Assembly: GCA_009746045.1 (NCBI GenBank)
Contig: RPFO01001027.1
Span: forward strand, 1 to 22,148
Direction of reading: 5' to 3'
Length of the DNA: 22,148 nt
Origin: Mesostigma viride
Lineage: Eukaryota; Streptophyta; Mesostigmatophyceae; Mesostigmatales; Mesostigmataceae
Numbering within the stretch: the first letter of the stretch is position 1; each line of letters opens with the position of its first letter. A program made the position numbers and the translations under genes. Under the pieces are notes generated by a model. That model made no database searches, was not told the DNA's origin, and saw nothing but the letters and a program-made list of their open reading frames with translations. Positions 1 to 8,745 of this stretch are shown here, one piece after another.

Positions 1-27
1 CTCTACAAGCCAAGTAGCTTAGTAGAA

Positions 28-52
28 TAATATTGCTTGCCAGGCAATATTA
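28..52. repeat. Short perfect inverted repeat (hairpin) upstream of the broken reverse transcriptase
   Basis: Nine-base arms, TAATATTGC at 28-36 and GCAATATTA at 44-52, are separated by a 7-base loop. The hairpin is AT-rich, unlike the GC-rich pol sequence that begins around 54. It may mark the edge of an insertion or deletion that removed the upstream protease/gag part of the gypsy element. No function is evident. Confidence 0.6.
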
Positions 53-53
53 A

Positions 54-935
54 CTCATTGAGCCAAGCAACAGCCCTTTCTCAGCAGGCGTGCTGCTCGT
101 TCCCAAGCCTGGGGGCAAGTGGCGTTTGGTGACTGACTACCGGAAGCTGAACGCCGTCACTGTCAAGTCCCAATATCCCCTGCTGCGAATCGACGACATC
201 TTCAATTAACCGTGTCCAAGGGGCTACGTGCTTCACCGTCATCGACTGTGCGGACGGGTTTTGGCAGCTGCGCATTGCGCCGGAGGACTGCCACAAGACC
301 GCGTTCGCCACGCCCTTCGGCCACTACCAGTTTCGGGTGGCGGCAATGGGCCTTTGTAATTCGCCTGCATCTTTCCAGATGCTGATGAACGACATCCTCC
401 GTCCGGTGATGGGCACGGCCCACCTGCCGCAGGTCTCCAAGGATCTGACGGACCCGCAGAAGGGGGCGCGCCCACCATGGACCTACAAGCGCACGTGCGC
501 GCTGGCGTACCTGGACGACATTCTGGTGTACTCCAGGACGTTCGAGGAGCATCTGGAGGATGTTGACGCAGTGCTGCAGATCATGGAAGACGAGCACCTG
601 TCGGCGCGGAAGGCCAAGGTGCGCGCCGGTCGCTGTGTGCCCTTTTGGGGCCATACCCTCAGTGTCCGCGGACGGCATCGCGACCGACCCGGAGAAGATC
701 GAGTCCGTCCAGCAATGGCCGGTCCCCACGGACGTGAAGGGGGTGCGCAGTTTCCTGGGGTTGGCATCCTACTACCGACGGTTCATTCCGAGGTTAATTT
801 GCCACCATCGCCGCCCCGATCAACGCTCTTCTCAAGAAGGGTACCCAGTTCCTTTGGGCTGAGCAATGTCAGCAGGCCTTCGAGGCACTTAAGCGCCACC
901 TCACCACAGCGCCTGTCCTCGTCCTACCGGACCCG
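54..935 (+). pseudogene. Reverse transcriptase domain of the gypsy pol (frameshifted)
   Basis: This domain would copy element RNA into DNA inside a virus-like particle. The fingers region reads SPFSAGVLLVPKPGGKWR and is followed by TDYRKLNAV at about 135-160. The first catalytic Asp lies in VIDCADGFWQL (codon 244-246), and the YLDD box is at 508-519. The thumb/connection segment FLGLASYYRRFI lies near 750-790. Three breaks interrupt it: a TAA at 207-209 with a frame change just after it, a shift near 655-665, and another near 797. Between the LRP motif and YLDD there are about 33 residues, roughly two dozen more than usual in gypsy elements, so an in-frame insertion is likely. The upstream start is missing. 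Confidence 0.9.
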
Positions 936-1800
936 TCCCTTCCTTTTGTCGTGGCTACCGACGCGAGCAAGGTGGCCAGCGGGGGCGTTCTCCTGCAGGA
1001 TCAAGGCAAGGGCCTTCAGCCCATTGAGTACATCTCTCGCACCATGATTCCGGCGGAACGGAACTATCCAGTGCACCAACAGGAACTCCTGGCAGTAGTT
1101 TACTGCTGCCACACGTGGCGTCATCATCTTCTGGGGGCACAGTTCTCGGTGGCCATCAGTGAGCAGGGGGATCTTGACCCCCACCGCTTGGTGATCCATA
1201 CGGACCACCGGCCCCTCACCCACCTCCTGGTGCAGCCCAATCTGACGCCTCGTCAAGCGCGGTGGATGGAGTACTTGTCGCAATTTGCGCCATTCAAGAT
1301 CCAGTATGTCAAGGGCGCGGACAACGTGGTGCCCGATGCCCTCTCGCGACGGGCGGACTATTGGTTCTACGAGGACATGGACGTGCTTCATACCACCTGC
1401 GTACCAGTGGCCGCCCCGGGGACCGCCTGTGGCGCGGAGCCACGGTCCCCTCGGGCCCGCCACCTGTTTCATCTCGGGCACACCACCATGGATGACTTGT
1501 CACCCCTTCTGGCTGCGCCTGTCCGGCCAAGCGCCCACGAGGACGTGGACACCCCCGGGGAGGGGGAGGGGTCGCATACGCGCGTTCCCCTCAGTCATGT
1601 GGTGCCGCCCCAGGGAATTTTTCAGCTTCAGCCGCTCGGCCCACCCACAGTCTTCTCAGAGTTCGTCAATCAGACGGTGGACTTGGCCGAGGACGTGTAC
1701 ACAGTCACGTCGGATCTAGAGACGATGATCAGTCGTTTCACAGTCACGGAAGAAGCGGCTCTCGAGGCCATCAGGGCGCATCCTCAACAGATGGGCGCTT
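798..1800 (+). pseudogene. RNase H domain and linker of the gypsy pol
   Basis: This domain degrades the RNA strand during reverse transcription. One open frame runs from about 800 to 1907. The catalytic acidic residues are retained: Asp in VVATDASK (codon 960-962), Glu in HQQELLAVV and Asp in VIHTDHRPL. The segment after LLGAQFSV carries about a dozen extra residues before the HTDHRPL motif. The domain ends near 1365 at VVPDALSRR, a conserved gypsy boundary. The following 140 or so residues are an unrecognised linker leading to GRLLVGVQPEEWRLYVPE, which matches the usual lead-in to the integrase zinc finger. The lead-in to RNase H (ALLKKGTQFLWAEQCQQAF) is preserved. Confidence 0.88.
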
Positions 1801-2970
1801 TTCCCTGCAAGTTCCAGGAGGGGCGCCTGCTGGTGGGTGTCCAGCCGGAGGAATGGCGGCTGTACGTCCCTGAGCTGTGTAGAGCAGCATCTCCACGAGC
1901 TTCATGACTCTCTCCTAGGCGGTCACCAAGGAATACATCGCCTCCTTCCACGGGCCCGTAGGCATTTCTACTGGCCATGCAGCTGGGATGACGGAGTAAT
2001 TATTAAGACGTACGTGCGCCCTGAGTGCCCCTCGTGCCAGATCATGAAGTCCAGGAACACGGGCGCTCAAGCCGTCCCTAAGACGTTACCGGATCCGATG
2101 GGTCCGTGGGACTCCATCATGATGGATTTCACTGGCCCATTCAAGAAGACGAAGAACGGCAACAGCATGGTCTTGGTGTTCGTGGACCGACTGACGCGTA
2201 TGTGTCATCTGGCCCCCTGCCCTGTCGACCTCACGGCGGAAGGGTGTGCCAAGCTATACCTTACCCACGTGTTCCGGTTCCACGGGCTCAGCCGACAGTT
2301 CATCTCTGACCGCGACAAGCTCTTCACTGCTAAATTCTGGCAGGAGTTCTTCGAGCGGTTGGGCACCAAGGTGTCACTGGGCACGGCCTACCACAGCTCA
2401 TCGTCGCACATGGTGGAGCGGTTGAACCGTAAGGTGCAAGAGACCATGCGCCACTACACCGACGCGGTGGGCAGCAATTGGGAGGAACTCCTGGGCTTGG
2501 TGGAATTTTCACTGAATAATGCCCCCCAGGCAGCTCACGGATTCACTCCCTTCTTCCTTAACTCCGGCCGACATCCCCTCACGCCGCCCGACCTGCTCCT
2601 GAGTCCAGAACGTGGCGAGGACCAGGTCAGACGGGATACCCTGCAAGGGGTCGATCGGCTGCTGCAGCAGATGCACCAGGCGCATAACAGCGCAGTTCAG
2701 GGTTATCGCGCAGCGGCAGAACGGTACATGGCTAGGACAGCAGGGAAGCGGGATGCTCGGACGCCGCCCATCGAGGTGGGCGACTGGGTCCTGGTGGAGG
2801 GCCCCCAGATTGGACGATTTACGCACAAGGTGGAGAAGGAGCTGAAGACTAAGCTTCGCCCCATGTTCCTGGGCCCCTACAAGGTCCTCGCCAAGTTTGA
2901 CGAGGTCATGTTCCAGGTGGACATTCCAGTGTCATGGAACCTCACGTCCATGCAACCGGTTCCATCGTGA
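1800..2970 (+). pseudogene. Integrase domain of the gypsy pol
   Basis: The enzyme would insert element cDNA into chromosomes. The H2C2 zinc finger is visible as LHDSLLGGHQG followed by CPSC. The catalytic core has Asp in IMMDFTGPF (codon 2125-2127), Asp in FISDRDKLF and Glu in HMVERLNRK, with exactly 35 residues between the last two, the canonical D,D35E spacing. A GPY/F-type module follows (LGPYKVLAKFDEVMFQV, about 2868-2925). A frame change near 1888 separates the zinc finger's first half from the preceding frame, and the frame ends at a TGA at 2968-2970, where the chromodomain continues in another frame. Apart from the edges this is the best-preserved domain of the element. Confidence 0.9.
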
Positions 2971-3244
2971 CCAGCTCAAGTTGTATCACCAGAACACCAT
3001 CCAGGGCCGGGTCAATCCCCCAGCCCCGCTGGAGTTCAATCCGGACACGGGGGAACAGGAGGATGAGGTCGCTGAGATTGTAGGACACCGGGATGTCAAG
3101 CGGGGACGTGGGGTCCAGCGACAATACCGGGTGCGATGACAATTCGCGCAGTATGAGTCTGAGGACTCCTGGCGCACCGCTACTGAGTTAGCTGGGTGCG
3201 CCCGTTTACTAGAAGCATACAAGAAGACGCACCAGTTGCGTTAG
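2955..3244 (+). pseudogene. C-terminal chromodomain of the gypsy integrase, interrupted by TGA
   Basis: Chromodomains on integrases steer insertion towards marked heterochromatin. The frame reads HRDQLKLYHQ, a proline-rich linker, then EVAEIVGHRDVKRGRGVQRQYRVR. A TGA at 3137-3139 sits where the conserved Trp of the VRW(K)G motif is expected, a one-base change from TGG. After the stop the frame continues with ESEDSWRTATELAGCARLL, matching the second half of the chromodomain fold, to a TAG at 3242-3244. Both halves are therefore recognisable, which makes the assignment firm even though the reading frame is broken. Confidence 0.82.
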
Positions 3245-3254
3245 CAGGCTACAT

Positions 3255-3948
3255 ATGGTACAACGGTGTAGGGTGAAGGTGGTGTGGGAGCCGGGTACTA
3301 GGTACACGCCGACTGACGCCCTGGTATTTTGTGTGTGGTCTATGCAGGGGGACGCCGCGGAGGCGCTTCCCAGGGGACCGACTTCTTTCAGTGCCGCGGA
3401 GGCAGCAGATACAGAAATACGGGAAGCAGAGGGGGAGCCAATCGACGAAGATCTGGTTGACCTGGACATGCCGGATCAACTCGAGGTCCCTCAACCAGAA
3501 AAGAATACGAGGACGCAGACCGTTCGCGGAGAGCCTGCAGTCCGAGGAGATGCCTTAGGGGCTGGAGGGTCGGGAGGTGGGGCCCGTCAGACGGGGCCTT
3601 CATCCGGGCGCGGAAGCCGGCAAGAGACGTCATCCAGACCAGGAGCACCGGACGCGCGCGCCATGCAGTTGGTGAAGGAGCTGAACGAAGAGACCTTCAA
3701 TCCCCGCGTGTTCTTGCGCGACTATGGCCGGGAGGGTGAGGCCTTGTTTGAACGACGGCGTCGGCGCTATAACCGGATGCCTTCTCCGGCAGCTGGAGAA
3801 TTTTCGATGGTTCGTGCGGAGGAACGTGGGGTTCAAGGTGAAGACGCGCACCGCAGAGCGCGACGGCGTGGTGGTCGGCACGGCTTGGGATACCCACGAG
3901 AGGGAGTGCCTTTGTAACACGTGTGTGAACACGCTGGATGCGAGTTAA
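3255..3948 (+). pseudogene. Unrecognised reading frame downstream of the chromodomain
   Basis: An open frame starts 10 bases after the integrase stop. The first part is acidic (around GEPIDEDLVDLDMPDQLE) and then Gly/Ser/Arg-rich. Near 3778 the more protein-like reading moves to the +1 frame: QLENFRWFVRRNVGFKVKTR and later WDTHERECLCNTC, with three closely spaced Cys that could bind a metal. It stops at TAA 3946-3948, immediately before the palindrome. I do not recognise the family. It could be an extra 3' ORF of the gypsy element or part of an unrelated element that has been joined on. It shares the high GC content of the pol region, which favours the former. Confidence 0.4.
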
Positions 3949-4144
3949 GGTTAAATAATGCCGGAACCTTTTGCCCAGTGAGGCAAATCGGTCCGTCACA
4001 CTATTTTGCCCGGAATAACCACTTCTGAGCACCCAAGTTAATTCGGCCGAATTAACTTGGGTGCTCGGAAGTGGTTATTCCGGGCAAAATAGTGTGACGG
4101 ACCGATTTGCCTCAGTGGGCAAAAGGTTCCGGCATTATTTAACC
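3949..4144. repeat. Near-perfect spacer-less palindrome, two 98-base arms
   Basis: The left arm 3949-4046 is the reverse complement of the right arm 4047-4144, with the centre inside CGGCCG and no spacer. I find two mismatches: 3978 with 4115, and 4026 with 4067. No gap is needed. The arms carry no ORF. Possible origins are a fold-back or MITE-like element, two head-to-head copies of the end of another element, or a chimeric/hairpin read artefact. Confidence 0.92.
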
Positions 4145-4320
4145 TAACTAAAACCTGGCCTCGTGGAGGGGGGACGAAGAGCCCGAGACATCCGCCTAGG
4201 CCGCTGAGCACGCAAATAATATTGCGCCGGAGCTGCCTCAGTGAGGATTCGAACCCCTGACCTCCAAGGTGCACAGGCCATGGAGGATGAGGGGAGGGCA
4301 ATCATTAACCAACTTCCTGA
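4145..4320 (-). mobile_element. Possible tRNA-derived SINE-like insertion
   Basis: On the - strand the word GGTTCGAATCC (plus 4245-4255) matches the RNA polymerase III box B / T-loop consensus exactly. About 50 bases upstream on that strand lies AGTTGGTTAATG (plus 4304-4315), which resembles the D-arm part of box A but matches the full consensus only partly. Between them CCATGG and CCTTGG could form an anticodon-like stem with one mismatch. The T-stem is poorly paired, so this is not a working tRNA gene. The insertion lies where the copia reverse-transcriptase homology stops, and its tail abuts the palindrome. Boundaries are uncertain. Confidence 0.35.
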
Positions 4321-5150
4321 TGTGACTGCATTTGATTTTGACTAGAACATCATGGGTGACCCTGCTTATGACAGCTAAGGGAGCCCCACAAATGGCTGAC
4401 CACCACTCCAGTTTGCCCTGAACAGTGGCACACATGTGTAAGGGGAGGTAGTTGTGTTGCAGCAGATCTAGACAATCTTGAATATATTCTGCAGGAGGAG
4501 AGAGAGAGCAGACCCACTGATCTGGCTGCCTGTGCAGCTGCAACATGATGCCACAGAACTGGATGGGGGTTGTGCTCAATTCCACCTGTTTGCCAATCTC
4601 ATATGATTCCTGGACCTGCTGAATAAATTTTTCCACCTCAGCTCTAGGCCCACAAATGAGTTGGTCATCTCCATGCCACACAAAGAACAGCAGTCCAGAG
4701 GGGGTGGGTACAACAAAAAAGCATGGGTCTAGGTCATCATACGTGGCCTTGAGCTTTTTGAATACTTCCTCTGCTGAGTCTCTGAAAATTTTGGGGGCAC
4801 TGACAAGCCCTTCCACCCCAATGTTGATGATAAGGTGGGGCTCATCAATGTAAGGTTTCCACACAGCTGGGGTGTCTACCACGTACACCTTCCCTTTCCA
4901 CACAGATTCAGCCTTTTCTGGGTCCCCCCTGAGGAAGGCCCTTTTAATATCAGTGGCTTTGCAGACATAGTCTAATTAGTCTTGGCCTGCATTGAGGTTG
5001 TGGAGGAATAGGGAGAGCATGATCCTGAGTGAGGTTTGTTGCAGCCCAGGTGTGTATGTTTCCCCTTTTGGCAGTGTGGAGGTCCCCTTTAATTCTGTGA
5101 CACATGGTCTGGCATGGAAAATTGGGGAGCCCACTTTTTGTGGTTTTTGT
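4306..5150 (-). pseudogene. Copia-like reverse transcriptase with an HGDD active-site box
   Basis: The start matches the copia RT fingers region, with ETYTP followed by LRIMLSLFLHNLNAGQD. A TAA at 4976-4978 interrupts the frame. The same frame then continues with TDIKRAFLRGD, which contains the first catalytic Asp. GLVSAPKIF is the usual region before the active site. The active-site box reads VWHGDDQLICG: HGDD at 4664-4675 instead of the common YVDD, so both Asp are kept but Tyr is replaced by His. The connection segment VQGKLEWWSAICGAPLA and HIRKLVND follow, and then copia homology ends abruptly near 4306 at the presumed SINE-like insertion. The remaining 20 or so codons to 4238 are insertion sequence. 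Confidence 0.8.
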
Positions 5151-6238
5151 TTGAGAACAAATTTTAATCTGAGCTTTTTGGCTCCCTCTGGCACGTCCCA
5201 TGAAGGGGTGACAGGAGGTTTGTATTGAGGGTTTTGGGGTTGGGCAGGACCCATTCCTGCCTGGCTTGGTGGACAATGGCCATCAGCCACTTGGTAAACC
5301 CTTTTTGTGCTTTGCATTCTTGTATGACGTGGGAGATTTGGTGGGGTGAGTGCATGGCTATATATGTCCCACTTACCCAGCCCAAAGGCTGAGGGATGGA
5401 GGAACTGGCTGTGCACTAACTTGTCCAGATCAGGGATCTCCCCTGGTGCATACTGAGTGTTGACTGCCTTGATGACAGCATCCATACCAGGGACAATACT
5501 GGAGAGACGGATTTTAAAGTGGTCCAGAGGAACTGCACCCACCCCTGTGACACTGAGCTCATTAGCTGAGATAAGCACCCCAGGATAGGATACAAAAGGT
5601 TCCCCCAACAAGGTGTTACCAGAGTACCCCTCCACCACTTGGAAGGGTGTCTGAATACCAAGTATAGGGAGCATCACTTGTCCCACTACATCCAGTGAGC
5701 TTTGGCCTGAGAAATCCTGCACCCGTGCCCAAAATGAAGGTGCAATCTCAAGACCAGGGATGGCTTGTGCACTGATCACACTGACCTGTGCCTGAGTGTC
5801 TATTGCCGGGGTCCAGGGGTCCTGACTAGTGCACACAGCTGAGACTTTTGCCAGCCCTTCGGCCACAGCAGCTTGTTGCTTATGTGACCTGTGTAATGCT
5901 TGCAAGGCGACTGCCAATCTTGACCTCAGAGCGAAAGGGTTGGCAGACAGGTTCGTGCCTTGGGGCTGAGCTAATGCTTCCAACCCAGCTACCTCGTGCC
6001 TGGTTAAGCTATCCCCAGGTTGTGAAGTGGGCCTGGCTTCACTGAGGGTGGAAGGGTTCACAGAGGGTGCTGTGGTGCTGTCAACAGCAGTAATTGGTGG
6101 CTCAGGGCTATTGCTGGGCATGCTGGAGTTGCCAGATAGAAGTAGTGAGTCCATGCTTAAAGACTCTTCCCCAGGCACGTCTGCCATGGGAGAATAATAC
6201 TTCTTAATTCTATGACAGCTCACCCTGTGACGCTTCCC
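5150..6238 (-). pseudogene. Inter-domain region of the copia-like pol (linkers flanking the protease-like segment)
   Basis: This frame starts after the integrase C-terminus (VSCHRIKKYYSP) and is open to 4976. Its first 100 residues are Ser/Pro/Thr-rich with no motif I recognise, ending in an Ala/Leu/Gln-rich, probably helical stretch (LRSRLAVALQALHRSHKQQA). After the protease-like segment come about 150 residues (LDKLVHSQFLHPSAFGLG and neighbours), then the RT start. Copia elements normally have a variable linker of a few hundred residues here, so the length is not unusual; the embedded protease-like fold is. Confidence 0.6.
5575..5830 (-). pseudogene. Retropepsin-like aspartic protease segment between integrase and RT
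   Basis: The segment reads PAIDTQAQVSVISAQAIPGLEI, then SSLDVVGQVMLPILG, and about 60 residues after the Asp comes NTLLGEPFV. The Asp codon is at 5798-5800. A catalytic D[ST]GA box followed about 60 residues later by an LLG/ILG motif is the retropepsin signature, and the Ile/Val-rich strands between fit the fold. The Gly of the active-site box is replaced by Gln, which should weaken or abolish catalysis. In known copia elements protease precedes integrase, so this position is odd. No second protease is visible upstream, but the AAC expansion occupies that area. The assignment rests on motifs and spacing only. Confidence 0.55.
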
Positions 6239-6503
6239 ATTGATTGATATTGTGCTTGACCTCCACGGTCTTGCTTTTTTTGGTAAATCCACGGATGGTA
6301 ACTGGACCTAGCCAAGTTCCAACCTTACCAAAGCTGTTTTCCTTGTAATAGAGGACTTGATCACCTTTTTGGAATACTGGCCTGGGATGGGTTTTATCTT
6401 TTTCTGCCAGTTATGCTGAGGTTTGTGCACGTGCAGTGTTGTACAGTGCTATCACCTCTGGGGGATATACACCTGCCTGCAGGCCTGCGGGGATTACCTC
6501 ACC
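6239..6503 (-). pseudogene. Integrase C-terminal SH3-like region of the copia-like element
   Basis: In the integrase frame, after stops at 6504-6506 (TGA) and 6411-6413 (TAA), the sequence reads FQKGDQVLYYKENSFGKV, then GTWLGPVTIRGFTKK. This matches the small beta-barrel that ends many retroelement integrases. The frame is then lost at a tandem CAAT duplication (ATTGATTG at 6239-6246 on the + strand), after which homology resumes in the next frame with NGKRHRVSCHRIKKYYSP. The seven-A run at about 6276-6282 lies just upstream and could be an alternative slippage site, but the duplication alone explains the shift. Confidence 0.65.
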
Positions 6504-7240
6504 TCACTTGGCATGCAAGACAGGTCTCCTGTTTAGGGTTGTGCACATTTCATGACACCAGAGTGCCCTGTCACAATAGACCCCTGAAGTAGCATCCTTG
6601 GAGGGATTTTTGGCCAGTAGGGTTTTGACAGATCTGATGGTTCTTTCAATGATCCCCTGACCCTCATGATCTTCCAGCCCAGCAATCTCTATTGCTTCAC
6701 ACCCTTCCAGGTCAGTCAGACAAGAAAATTGTTGATCAAGCAAAATTCTGTCAACTGGGTAGAATCTGGGTAAAGCAATCATGAGTGCAACACGTAGCTG
6801 CCCTGCAGACATGCCAGGTAGGGGTTCCATTACTGTGAACCTGGACCATGAATCTTTTAGGATCAGGTAGGGTTGGACATCTTTGTTGATGTGCATCACA
6901 TCCCCCACTATCATGCCTCTAGTGGCGGAAGGAGTTGCAGTATGCCATTTTTGAGGTTTGGGGCTATTGAACTGACATTCTTGACAGTGTTGTCTAGCCA
7001 GTTTTACTGCATTCCTGAGTGGTTTTCCCATGCTACTACCCCCCAGCCGTTTGGCCAGTTCCTCAGCCACTGTTTCATGACCCATGGCTTGGTGCAGCTG
7101 ATGAGCAAGCTCCTTGATATCTATGGAGTTGTCAACAGTAGGGGTTAGTGCTTTTATGTAATAAGGTTCCAGGACAGGGTGTTGGGAGGACAGTAAGGTT
7201 GCTGCCTCAAAATCAATTATGCCCTGGCTGCCATCCCCAA
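6504..7240 (-). pseudogene. Copia-like integrase: HHCC zinc finger and DDE core
   Basis: The zinc finger is canonical: His at 7092-7094, four residues, a second His at 7077-7079, 30 residues, then Cys-x2-Cys in HCQECQ. The core has Asp in GDVMHINKD (codon 6900-6902), Asp in ILLDQQFSC and Glu in GQGIIERTIRSV. Only 29 residues separate the second Asp and the Glu instead of the usual 35, so about six residues have been lost or the family is divergent. The open frame continues upstream of the apparent Met at 7085 through DDDLITIGDGSQGIIDFEAA to a TGA at 7287-7289, so the Met is not a true start. A TGA at 6504-6506 ends this part. Confidence 0.8.
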
Positions 7241-7299
7241 TGGTAATGAGATCATCATCCTTGCAGAGTAAGCAAGGTGAGAGAACTCACATTGATTTG

Positions 7300-8446
<1,147 letters not shown>

Positions 8447-8456
8447 TGTATTGATT

Positions 8457-8745
8457 GAGAGGACAGTATCTTTGCTGCCTCAAAACCCGCCATGGTTTGG
8501 TAACATTTTCGTTTGTTTGCTTGTAATGAGAGGACAGTAGCTGTGCTGCCTCAACACCAACCATGGTTTGTTAACCGTTTCGTTTGTTTGTTTGTAGTGA
8601 GAGGACAGTAGCCGTGCCGCCTCAACACCAACCATGGCTTGGTAACCGTTTCGTTTGTTTGTTTGTAGTGAGAGGACAGCATCTGTCTAGCTGTGCTGCC
8701 TCAACACCAACCATGGTTTGGTAACAGTTTTGTTTGTTTGTTTTC
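8457..8745. repeat. Minisatellite, four copies of a 71-base unit
   Basis: Copies begin with GAGAGGACAG at 8457, 8528, 8599 and 8670, giving an exact 71-base period for the first three. Each contains GCTGCCTCAA, CCATGG and a GTTT-rich end. The fourth has about 8 extra bases after GACAG. It lies just upstream, in element orientation, of the copia-like gag start and could be its untranslated leader. Confidence 0.9.

Larger units (their letters stand above)
54..3948 (+). mobile_element. Ty3/gypsy chromovirus-like LTR retrotransposon, 5'-truncated and decayed
   Basis: The domain order reverse transcriptase, RNase H, integrase with zinc finger and D,D35E core, GPY module and chromodomain is diagnostic of the chromovirus branch of Ty3/gypsy. 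Gag, protease and both LTRs are not visible: the sequence starts inside the reverse transcriptase and ends at a palindrome. The coding frame changes at about 205, 658, 798, 1888 and 2955, and an in-frame TGA falls at 3137-3139, so no full polyprotein can be made. All catalytic residues I could check are still present, so decay is probably recent relative to the age of the family. A further reading frame at 3255-3948 may belong to the same element. Confidence 0.9.

Noticed and set aside
4235-4320. Functional tRNA gene
   Set aside because: Box B is perfect, but the T-stem pairs badly, the acceptor stem cannot be formed and box A matches only partly.
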